Source: CAYOBW01 sp964402115
GTDB lineage: Bacteria; Verrucomicrobiota; Kiritimatiellia; UBA8416; CAYOBW01
Assembly (NCBI GenBank): GCA_964402115.1
Contig: CAYOBW010000052.1
Location: forward strand, 1 to 31,901
DNA: 31,901 nucleotides
Reading direction: 5' to 3'
Below are positions 14,579-26,500 of this stretch, one piece after another. Made by a program: the position numbers and the translations under genes. The first letter of the stretch is position 1, and every line of letters starts with the position of its first letter. The notes under the pieces are model-generated. The model had not been told where the DNA came from. It did not search any database and was given only the letters and a program-made list of their open reading frames with translations.

Positions 14579-17500
14579 CAGCTCGCGGTTGAAGACGAGC
14601 AGTTCGGCGAGGTCGCCGTCCAGCGGATCGGACCAGCCGCCCGTGCCGCTCCGGCCGACGCCGATGAGCGTCTCCTCGTCGGCCCAGCCCGCGAGGTTGG
14701 GCGGCGTAATGTCCTTGCTGCGCTCCGTGCCCGTCTGGCCGTTGTACCAGAACTGCGCGGCAGCGTACGCGGCGCCGGCCGCCCGCGACCAGGCTCCGAC
14801 CGAGAACGCCCCTGTGTGCCGCTGGTTCATCAGCCGGTTGCCGCCGTTGTAGCGCACGCCGGCGTCCGTGCAAAAGGCGATGTTGCGGTTGTCGCCCTGC
14901 GCCAGGGCGCCCAGGTGCAGGTAGCGGTGGCCGTCGCTGCCCGGCCCCCGCACCACGGCCATGACCGTCAGCGCCGGGTCGCCCGGGAGACCCAGCGCGT
15001 CGAGCCGCCGCAGGTACTGCACGGTGGAGAACTTCACCGCGGGCTCGAGCCCGTTCACCAGGTTGGCGGCAAACGTCGGCTTGAAGCTCTCCGTGCCCTG
15101 GCTGACGTGATGATCCAGGCCCGACAGGTCCTGCCAGAGCGCCAGCGGCTGGCCGTTGGTCGCGTTCAACGTGCCCGCGGCGAGCCAGAGGACCAGGCCG
15201 CCGGTCACCGGCATCTCCGCGGGAACGGCCCGGAATTCGGCCGTCAGGGCGTGGGCGTTGGTCACGTTCGTGAACTGGTACGCGAAGACCTGGCCGACGG
15301 GCTGCCCGTCCACCAGGACGGCGTGCAGGTAGTAGCCGGGATTCGCACTGACCGTGAACACCTGGCTGGTGCTGCCGTGGGGAATCGGTGGATGCGTTGC
15401 CGGCGCGAGCGTGCCGCCGGGCGCCTGCGCGACCGTGACGTCGTAACGTGCGAGGTCGAAGCTCACCTCCAGCACGTGGTCCGTGCTCACGTTCGTGAAC
15501 CGGTGCGACGCCGGCGCGCCGATGGAACCGCCGTCGACGGTCACATCGAGGACGCGGTAGCCCGGATCGGGGTGGAACACGAACAGCGAGCTGGCGGCGC
15601 CGCCCAGTACGAATTCCGTCCCGCTCGGCGCGACGTTGCCGTGCGCCCCCGCCAGCGCCGTGATGGCATACTCGTTGGCGGCCGCCGTCTCGAAGCTCGT
15701 GCTCGGCGTCGCCCACCCCGTCCCGTACGTGTTGCTCGTGAAGAACCGGTAGAAGTACGCTGTGTCGGGCGCCAGCGCGGTGATGTTCGTGGACAGGAGG
15801 CCCTCGGCGCGCGCGCCAAAGGCATTCGTGTGGGACCAGGCCGTGCGGACGTCCAGACCATCCGCCGTGCCCCAGTACAGCCAGGCCGCGGTCTCAACGC
15901 CGCCGGTGGAGGTCAGTTCGCCACGCAGCGTCGCCTGCGTCCGGGCGATGCCGGTCGGCGGGCGGTTCGCGACCAGGGGCGGGCCCAGCGGCTCTGCGAC
16001 GCCCACGAATGCGCCGTAGGTCTCCGCGCCCTGGTTCTGGCGGCAGGCCCGGATCCAGTTCGAGGACCGGGCGGCGAGTTCGATGCGCAGCTCGTCCATC
16101 AAGCCGTCGAAGTCCCCGGAACGCGTGTGCTCGACGCGCGAGAGGCCGAACCCGAACGGCGAGCCCGCGCTGCTCTCCCAGGGCCCCGCCCACTCGGTCC
16201 AGTTCGTCGCCAGCACGCCGTCCACGAACACCGCGGTCTCGGCTGTCGCGGCGGCGGCGTAGCGCAGCGCCACGTGGTGCCAGGTGTCGTTGCCGATGCC
16301 CGCGGGAGCCGTCCTTGTGGCGTCCTCGACGCCGGAGCCCGTATCGAGGTACAGCTCAATGTCGCCGCCCGAGGTTCCGAACTCAAGGTTGTCGTTGTCC
16401 GGCACCGCCCCCTGGGAGAACAGGACGTTGTGGCAGCTGTGCGCCCCCGGCACCGCGTTGTCGCTGCGGCGCTTGAACCAGGCGGAAATCGTGACCGTGC
16501 CCGGCGCCGCCAGTTCGCTCATGGCGCCCAGGCTGACGCCGTCGTCGTCCCCGTCGAACGCCAGCGCCCCGTCGACGGGGCCGGCCGCCGCCACGCATCC
16601 GGCCACCGAGCCGTCGCCGGCGCGGGCGGTCGAGTCGGCCGCCGCGCCGCCCTGCAGGTGCAGAACGCGGAGGAAGCCTGCCTCCCAGGCCGTGCCGTTG
16701 GTCGTGTAGGCCGGAGCGGCGCTGTCGCCCGGGTTGCCCCAGCAGGCCCAGATGAACGTGCCGGCCGCCAGCTCGGGCACCTTCACCCACACGTGCGACG
16801 TGCCGCCGGTGGCCCAGTTCTCGATCTCGTAGGCGAGCGCGGTCTGCCCGTCGGCTGCGGCGAAACGCAGGTCACCCGCGGCGCCGGGCGACGCGAAGTC
16901 CTCGTACGCGAAGCCCGGCAGGGACTCTGACAGCTTCACCAGCGCGGGAAAGTTCGTCAGCGTTTCCGCCTGCGCGTAGCCCGGGAACGCGATCTTCATC
17001 CGCCGCAGGAACTGCGCGGGACGAAGCGACTCGTGGTAGGCCGTGAAGGACGCCGCCGCGGAGCTGTTGCCCACGTTCCAGTCGGGCTCGGAGACGGTGG
17101 CGACCGTGGCCGTGCAGGCGATGGTCCGCTCGCCCGTGCCGTAGTCCAGGGACGCCGTGATGCTCAGCGTCTTGGCCGCCTGGTACCCGACGCCACCGAC
17201 ATTCCAGACACCCGTCCCATCGTCGTAGGCGCCGCCGCTGTCGTCCGACACGTAGCTCACGCCGGCGGGCAGCGGCACGCTGACGCTGACGCCGCTCGCG
17301 TTCGTCGGCCCGTTGTTGGTCACCGAGACGCTGTAGTGGAACGTGTCGAGTCCCGGCCGCGGCAGCCGGGCATCCGTCGACAAGGCCACGCCCACATCGA
17401 CGTGCTGCGGGTTGATGTAAGCGCCGCCGGCCCCGTACTTCTGCTGGAGGTAGTAGCCCACGCGCTGCAGATCGGCAAAGTCCAGCGCGGTTCCGAAGAT

Positions 17501-20500
17501 CAGGAGCTCGGCCAGGTCGCCGTCGAGGCTGCTGTTGCCGACTTCGAGGTACCGGCCGGCCGGCGTCATCGGCCGGGTCGTGGTGTCGCTCGCCTTCAGC
17601 GCGCCGTTGCGCCAGAGCTGCTGGCCGGCGCCCGCCTGCGTGCGCATGGCCCATACGTTGGCGACCGTCCCGCCGTCGAACGCGGCCGAGATGCGGCCGC
17701 CGTTGTTGAAATCGCCGCAGTCGAAGTACGCGTTGCCCGAGAAAGGCAGGTGCGCCAGGAAGCGGTTCGTGTTCACCTCCGGCCGCATCGAGTAGACCCG
17801 GTTGTCCTGCGAGAGCGAGTGGACCTGGTGCACGACGAACACGGTCACGTCGTGCATCGGCCAGGCCGCGTGCAGCCCCGCGTTGGTCAGCGTGTGCGTC
17901 GGCTCGAAGCGCACGGCCGGCAGGCCGTGGATCGTGTTCGTCCGGTAGACCGGCTGCGCCGCCAGCGCCACCTGGTGCAGCGCCCCCGTGTGGCCGGAGA
18001 GGTCGTCCCACCGCGACACGTAGGCCCCGTGCGACGCCTCGATCCGGTCCGCCGCGATCCAGAACGCCAGGCTCGCCGCGGGGAACGCGCCGTCGGGGTA
18101 GGCCGCGAAGCGCGCCGTCAGCGTGCGGTTGCCGGTCACGCGCGGGAACCGCCAGGAGGAGACCGGGCCGCGCGACACGCCGTCGGTCTTCACGTCCACG
18201 ATGTAGTAGCCCGGGTCCGCGGCGATCGTGAAGAGCTCGCTGTCGTTCGTGTACGCCACGGGCGCGGCGGGGTCGGGCGCGATCGTCCCGCCCGCGGCCT
18301 GGGTCACGGTCACCGTGTACAGATCGATCCCGAACAGCGGCCGGATGCCGTGCGGGCCCTGCACGTTCAGGAACTGGTAGCTGTTCGTCACGCCGATCAG
18401 CACCCCGTCCACCAGGACGTTCGTGAGGTGGAACCCCGCGTTCGGGTGGAACGTGTAGACCGCGCTGTTTCCGCCCTGGTTGACGTTTTCCGGGATGGCA
18501 GGGGCGATCGTGCCGTAGAGCGCGTTCGACGGCGTAACGGTGAAGTAGACGTCCAGCGTCGTGAATTCCGTGCTGGGCTGCGCCCACGCCGTGCCAAAGT
18601 TGTTGCTGGCGAAGAATGCGTAGTGGTGCGTCGTCAGCCGGGCCAGCGGGGTGTTGGTCGCCGCGAGCGGCCCGGAGCTGCGACCGCCGCCGAGGTCGTT
18701 GGTGTGCTCCCAGGCGCCCCAGGCGTTCGCGCCGTCGTTGGCGCCCCAGAGCAGCCACACGTGCGTGGGGACGTCGCCGGTGACGGAGAGGTGGCCGTTG
18801 AACACGGCGCTGGTGTCGGTGACCAGCGTCGGCGCAAGGTTGCGGGGCACGGGGGCGGGCCCCTCGAGTCCGCCCGCGGGGCCGAAGGTGGCGTTGCTGG
18901 CGATCATCATGTACGAGGCCCACACCCAGTTCGACGCGGCGGCCACGTTCATGACCCGCACCTCGTCGATCAGCCCCTGAAAGAGCTGGTCGCGGCCCCG
19001 GTTGCTGCCGATGTCGAAGCGGTCAAAGTCGTTGTTGTGCAGCGCCAGCGAGGTCACGTAGCGGCCGTCATAGTAGAGTCGCGTGGTGGCGCCGTCGGCC
19101 GTGGCAACGAGGTTGACCCAGTTGGTGCTGTTGGGCCCGAAGAACGCGCTGCCGCCGTCGCCGGCGTACTGGTAGTGGCCCGCGCCATCGCTGTCGAGCT
19201 GGAAGTCGTTGGCATTGCTGCCGCAGTTGAAGGCAGAGCGCCACTGGGACAGCACGGGGACGGCGGCCTTGACCCACACCGAGACGGAGAACGCGGCATA
19301 CTGCCTGTCAATGGCCGTCTGGAGGGCCGTGCGCGCACTGCCCGGGAAGCTCTGGCACACGTGCACGCTGCCGTCGGTGTAGGTCAGTTCGCCCGAGTTG
19401 GACTGGTTGCGGGCCAAGGTCGTCGCGTCCTGCGGATCGCGGCTGCTCATGTGGTACACGCCTTCGAAGCGCCCGTCCCACGCCGAGCTGTTGCCGCCGC
19501 GGAACGGCGGCGTGTTGCCGGCCGTCGTGCTGCCCCAGTACGCCCAGATCCGGCAGTTGTTCGTGAACGCCGGCACCTGGACCCACGCGATGACCTCCCC
19601 GTTTGTCAGCCCGCCCGCCGCGCTCCGCGGCGCGCCCGCGTTGTAAAGCCCGGCTATCTGCCCCGGCGTCAGGCACGCCTCCCAGATGCCCAGCTCGTCG
19701 ATCTGCCCCTTGAACCGGTTGCTGTTGTGGTCGTTGCCGATCGTGACCACGATGCCGTCGTTGACATCCGTGTTGATCGTCTCGCTGGCTTGGGACGAGC
19801 TGACGCCCTCCATCTGGCCGTCGACAAACAGGACGGGGTCCACCCCGCCGTTGCCGCCATCGTGCAGCACCACGGCCACGTGGTGCCAGGCGTTGTCGTT
19901 GACCGGCGTCGTGCCCACTTCGTAGTTGCCGTTCTCCTCGATACGGATGGCGCCCTTGGTCCCGTTGCTGTCCTGCACGCGAAAGCCCCACTTCTGGCCC
20001 GCGACGTTCTCGCCCCATGCCACGATGGCGGCATTGGTCGGGCTCGCCGGCGGCAGCTTGATCCACGCGCTGATCGTGCGCGCGCGCTGCCCCCCGACAC
20101 CCTTCCAGGCGGGCACGGTGACGTAGCCGTCGGCGCCGCCCAGGTTCAGCGCCGCCCCGCTGCCGGCGGGCGTGTCGTTCGTGAAGCCGGCATCGCCCTG
20201 CGGCGCGCCGTCATAGCCGTGCCCGGCCGCCGAGCTGTCCGCGACCGTTCCGTTGAAGTCGTAATACACGACCGGCACGTCCCGCACGCTCTTCTCGATT
20301 TCGAAATTGAGGGCGTTCGTGCCGGACTCGTCGGTGAAGCGCAAGTCGTGGCCCGCGGCGGAGTCGAATTGCGCCGGGTCGAAGCCCGGCACGCGGGCGG
20401 CGCTGAGTTGCACGAGCGCCGGGAAGTTGGTCAGCGTGCCGCCCTTGTTGTAGCCGTAGGTGATCGCGGTCCGGTAGTTGAACCGCGCCGGGTCGACGGC

Positions 20501-23500
20501 GGGCGGCTCGTACGCGGTGGCGACGCCGTACTTCTGACCGAGGTGCAGGCCGATCGTGTTCTGCTCCGCGGGCGTCAGCGTCCGGTTGAAGACGATGACT
20601 TCGGCCACGTCGCCGACGAACCCGTTGCCGACCCGGTCGAACGGGCTGATGGCCGCCGTCGCCGTGGAGGGATCCTCCCGCACGCCGTTCACCCACATCC
20701 GGTAGTAGCCGCTGACGAGTTGCAGGACATTGATGCTGAACGCGGTGCTGGCGATGGGCGGGTAAATCCCGATCGTGCCGGCGGCGTCGGTGAGCGCCCA
20801 CTGCTGGTCGGCCTGGGTCGTCTGGAGGTTCCCGCCCAACACCGCCGTCGCCGCACTCTGGAACGCGCTTTGCCGGTGTACGATGAACACCGTGGCGCCC
20901 TGCGCCGGGGCCGGCGCGAGCAGCTCGAGCGTGGCGCCCGTCAGGAAGCGCACGGCCGGCCGGCTGCCGAGGGCGTTGGTCGCGTAGGTCGGTTGCTCTT
21001 CCGGCACGGGCTGCAGGGCATGGCGCCCGCGGCCGGACAGATCGTTCCAGCGACTCACCGCCTGGCCGTGCGTCTGCCCCGCGATCTCGCTGGCGTCCAG
21101 CCACAGGGCCACGCCGCCCACGCCGCCCACCAGCGTACGGAACGTCTGCACGTCGGACCACACCTGCTCGGCGCTGTTGGACGCGCAGAAACGGAAGTAA
21201 TGCGTGGTTGCGCCGGCCAGCCCGCTCACCGGGTGCATGAAGTCCCCGGCGGAGGCGCCCACCGCGTTCGTCGCCTGCCACGCGCCGGCCGCCGCGCCGC
21301 CGTCGCTCGTACCGTAGTACGCCGTGACGGTCGTGGTCAGCCCGCCGGTCCAGTGGACGGCGCCCAGAAGCTCGGCTGTGGTGGACGTCACGTTGGTGGC
21401 GCCGTCGGCCGACACCATCCGGTCGTACTGCGCGAACGCGTGCGGGTCAGCCATGGCCTGATACTCCGCCCGCATCCAGTCCGCCGAGCGGGTCGTGGCC
21501 GACAGGCGCGCCTCGTCCGCCAGGCCGAGGAAGTCGCCCCAGTAGGCGTCCGGAGACCGGCCGAGCCGCAGCTCGCCCTTGTCGTTGCGGTTGGCCAGCG
21601 TCCAAGGGCCGGCTGCCACGCCGTTGAGGTACAGCCGCGCCTCGTTGCCCGCCGACACCGTCGCGCCGATGTGGACCCAGGCGCCGGCCGTCAGCAGCGT
21701 CGGGTGCGGCCCCGCGTTCGATTGCGTGCCGCCGTTCTTCACCCGCAGGTAGAGGTCGTTGCTCGTCCCCTTGTGCAGCACAAAGGCGAAGTTGTCGGTG
21801 TCCTGATCCTTGGAGAAGTAGCACTGCCGCCCGGAGAGGTCGTCGTGCCGGATCCACTGGCTGACGCTGAACGCGCCGGAAAACACGTGCGTGTTGGCGG
21901 GCAGGCGGATGTACTGGGCGAGGTCGAAGTCCTGGCCGAACGCGATCTTGGCGCGCGCGTTGAGCGTGCCGCTGTTCGTCACCGCGTGCCGCCGCCAGTC
22001 CGTTGCGTCCGTCAGATCCGCCACGCCGTTGGTCTGGTCCAGGTGCCACACGCCCTTGAAGCCGGCTTCCCAGGCCCCCGCGCCGTAGTCGTACGGCGTG
22101 CTGGCGGCCGCCGAAGCGCTGCCCCAGTACGCCCAGATCGCGGTCGCCGCCGTCAGCTCCGGCACCCGTACCCACACGTACGAGCTGTTGTTCGTGTCCC
22201 ACTGCTCGATCTCGAAGGAAAGCGCCCGGGCGCCCGTTGCGTCCGCGAAGCGCAGGTCGGCGCCCGTCGGCGACACGAACCCGTTGTACGCAAAGCCGGG
22301 GATGCCGGTGTCGAGCCGGACCAATGCGGGGAAGTTCGTGAGCGTCGTCGCCCCCGTGTACCCGCTGAAGGTGAGGCGCAGGCGATGGGCAAAGCCGGAG
22401 GGATCGAAGGGCGCATCGTAGGCGGTCGTCAGCCCGTACCGTTCGGTCAGGTACCGGCCGATCTCGTTCAGCTCGCCGAGGTTCAGCTCGCGCGTGAAAA
22501 GCAGCACCTCGGCGATGTCGCCTTGCCAGGTCCGGTCGACCATGTAACGGTCGCTGACGAGCGTGTTGGCCTGCACGTCGCCGGCGGCGCGCACGGCCAC
22601 GATCGACAGGCTGGTGGGCATGGCCGTGGCCAGGCCGTCGACCTCCGCGCCGTTGATATACGTGTGCCCGTTGAGAATGTCCGGGTCGGTGTAGGTGGCG
22701 CTCCAGAGAAAGCGGTCGGGCGCGCCGCCGCGGTGGAAGGCGTAAGTCGTGTCGTCGCCCAGCAGGAAGCGCGCCCCCGTGGCGGTTGCCGACTCCTTCA
22801 GCACCATGACCACCGTGCGGATGTTCGCCAGGCGGGCGAAGTGGAAAGCGTTGGTGCTGCTGCCGTCGAAGCGCACGACCGCCCGGCCGTTGAACGCGTT
22901 GGTGACGAGCACGGGCAGGCCGTCGAAGCGGTAAAGGTCCCGGGCGTGGCCCGAGAGATCCCGCCACGTGCTGACGACCCCGCCGTTGGTCACGCCGGTG
23001 ATCGCCCCCGCGCTCACCCACAGGGCAAGGTCCGGAATGGCCGGCGCATCCGGCAGCGTATGGAACACGATCGGGTCGGACCAGATGTGGCCCGCCGCGT
23101 TGGTCGCGTACAGCCTGTAGATGTACGTTGCATCCGGGGTCAGCCCGGACAAGTCTTCGGCAACGGCGCCAACGGGGGTGGACCCGAGCGCGTTGGTCGC
23201 ATCCCAGCCCCCGGCGCTCGCGCCGCCGTCGGCGCGCCCCCAGAACAGGGACACCTCCGCCGCGCCGCCCACGGCCCACACGAGTTCGCCGTTGGCGCGG
23301 GCGGTCTTGGCCGCCACGGTCGTCGCCGGGTCGGCCCGCAGCGCCGCCGACTGGATCACGAAGGTGTCGTAATGCGCCACGTTGTCGTACTCGGCCCGGA
23401 TCCAGTTGGCCGAGATCGGCCGGTCGCTTAGGCGCACCTCGTCCACCGACCCGTGCCACCGGGTCTCGCTTTCCCCCGCGTTGTAGTCCAGCGGGCTGCC

Positions 23501-26500
23501 ACCGTCGGAGCCGCCGATGGCCGGGTTGTCCGTATGGTAGGCGACCGACCCGCTCCGGTTACCCTGCGCTTCCAGCACGCCGTTGATGTAGAGCGCGACG
23601 TTGTTCGCCAGCGCCGTGTCGTAGACGCCCACCACGTGAATCGGCCGCGCGTAGGCGGCGCCGAAGAGTGACACGGAGCCCAGCTCGGTCTCGCCGGGCT
23701 GATTCGAGGTCAGCGACAGCACGATCTTCCGGGAAGTGGATCGGTAGGCCAGCGCCAGTCCGCCGCTGGTCCCCCCCTCCTCGTACAGGATGTTCGGCCC
23801 GGTGCTCGAGTCGACCGTCACCCAGGCGGAAACGACGCGGCGCGTGCAGGGGTTGTGAAAGAAGCTCTCCGCGGGGTTGACCGGCCAGAGGCGGCTGGTG
23901 TTGGCGCCGCCGCCGCCGTAGTCGGCCCCGGCAATCGTGCCGCGCGCGTTCTGCTCGTAAGTGCCCGAGACGGCGAGGTCGCGGCCGAGACGCGTGGCGT
24001 CACGGTGCGTGCCGCTGGTCTCGTGCAGGTGGTACACCGCCCGGTAGCGGTCGAGCCACGTCGCGCCGCTTTGCGTGTAGGCGGCCTGCCCGTGCGCGCT
24101 GCTGCCCCAGTACGCCCAGATCGTGCAGGCATTCGTGAGCTGGGGCAGGCGCACCCAGACGGTCGACACGCCCTGCGTGTTCCACTCTTCGACCTCGTAC
24201 ACGAGCGCATTCGTCCCCGTCGCATCCGCGAAGCGCAGGTCCCAGCCGTTGGTGGACGCGAAATCGGCGTAGCGGAAGTTCGTGTTCTCCTGGAACTTCA
24301 CCAGCGCCGGGAAGTTCGTCAGCGCTTCTCCCGCCGTGTAGGCGAAGGCGATCTTCAGCTTGTGCGGGAAATCTGCGGGAGCGAGCGTCCCATACTGGAT
24401 GAAGGCGTCGTTCGCGGCCACGGTCATGTACTCCGCCCACAGCCAGGCGGCCGAGCGGACGACGGACGAAAGCCGCAGGTCGTCCAGCAACCCGATCCAG
24501 CCGCGCGTCGACCACGTTTCGCCCCCGAGCATCACGTCCTGGCTCGCGGCCGTGTTCACCGCCTGAGCCAGCGCGTAGTCCGAGCCGTCGTTCACCCCGT
24601 CCACGTAGAACTGCACCTCGTTGGCATTCGGGCTGCCGTCGTTCGCCAGGACCATCGCCGCGTGGTGCCACTGGCCGTCGCGCAGGTCGCTGTTCCCGGT
24701 CCGGACGCCCCCGTTGACCTCGACGCGCAGATTGCCGCCGGGCACGCTGGTGAGGTTATCGTCCTGCGTCCGGAAGGCCCACTTCTGGCCGGCACTGTTC
24801 GCGCCCCACGTGATGATGTCGGCGTCCGCCGCGGATCCGGCGGGCTTTTTCACCCAGGCCGAGACGGTGCGGTTGCCCGTGCCCGTAACGCCCTTGTAGC
24901 CGGTCGCGGTCGCCCAGTCGTTCCCGTCGGCAGCCAGCGCCCCGCCCACGGCACCGCCCAGGGTGGCGGGGATGCCGGCGGCCACGGCGTGGCGCTGGCC
25001 GGGGCCGGACTCCCGGGGGTTGTTCGCGTTCATGTGCCAGACGCCCTCGAAGCTCTCGCTCCAGGTCAGCCCGTTCGTCGCGTACATCGGCGGCGCCGCC
25101 GCCAGGCTGGCGTTGCCCCAGTGCGCGCGGATCTCGGTGTTGCGCTTGAGTTCGGGAAGGCGGACCCACACCGCCGACCGGCGGGAGCCCCCGCCGATGT
25201 CCGGCGGGGTGCCGTTGCCGTGGAGATACGCGATGTCAGCCGCCGTCAGCGGCGTATCCCAGATCGCCGCGTCGTCCATCAGCCCGCCGAGCCAGAGGGT
25301 GGTCCCGGTGTCGATGCCCAGCCGGACTTCGCGCGTGCCGGTGGCGAGCACGCGCGATAGCGAGGTGCTGACCGTTTCGAGCTTGCCGTCCACGTAGAGC
25401 AGAACGTCGACCACATTCGTCTTGTGCTCGGGAAGGACGGCGGCCACGTGATGCCAGCGGCCGTCCGTCAGCGGCGTCGTGCCGACGGTGTAGCCGTTGT
25501 TGACTTCAACCCGCAGCGCGCCCGCCACGGCGGGAGCGGCGCCCGAGGTCTGGACCCGCAGCACCCACTTCACACCCGTCGTGTCCGTGCCCCAGGACAT
25601 GATGGAATCGTTGTTGGCGACGTTCTTGACCCAGCAGGCCAGCGACCGCGGGGCTTTGCCGACGACGCCCGTGAAGTTGGAGATGGCCACATAGTCGTTC
25701 ACGTTGTCGAAAACCAGCGACTTGCCGCTGCCCGAGGGCGTGTCCGCCGAGTACACCGCGCCGCCGCCCACGGCGGTGCCGTTGCGGCCCGCGCCGGCGA
25801 CCGAGACGTCGGCCAGCGAGTCGTCGAAGTTCCAGGCCGCGAGGGGCTGCGGCCCGCGCCATTCGTCCACCTCGTGATAGAGCAGCCGCTGCCCCGTGCT
25901 GTCCGTGAACCGCAGGTCGTTGGCCCCCCGCGAGGCGAAGTCGGCGTACCGGAACCCATCCAGGTGCTCGCCGAGCACGACCAGCGCCGGGAAGTTTGTC
26001 AGCGTCTCGCCGCGCGCGTAGCCGGGGAAGCGGAGCGTCATGTGGTGGGCGAAATCAGCGGGGTTCATGAAGCTGCCGTAGGGCAGGCGGTACTTCTGCT
26101 CCAGGTACCAGCCGACCTGGTTCAGCTCGTTCGAACTCAGCACGCGGTTGTACACGATCAGTTCGGCCACGTCGCCGTCGAATGCGTCGCTCAGCGCCCC
26201 GGTGGCGCTCAGCCCCGCGCCCACCCGCGTGCGCTCGTTGAGCAGGTTGATCGTGTACGTCGGGTTGTTGTTACCGGTCGGGGTGGCTTCCACACCATTC
26301 TTGATGAACCGCGGTTCCGCGTAATTGCCGCCCGCCGCCTTCGTCCACATGCCGATGGAGAATGCCGTCACCTGGGCGTCGTTGTCGAACGTCTCGCTGC
26401 CGTTGTTGTAGCGCACCGCCGTGTCGGAGCAGAACGCGATGGACTGCCCGGCCGTAAGCTGCGCCCCCACCTGCAGGTAGCGGTCGATGCCGCTGCCCCC

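Noticed and set aside
17033..23431. 2132-codon open frame on the plus strand
   Set aside because: It is exactly antisense to the giant gene, is rich in Arg, Val, His, Gly and Ala, has no domain or ribosome site, and follows from GC-rich codon use leaving few stops on the opposite strand.
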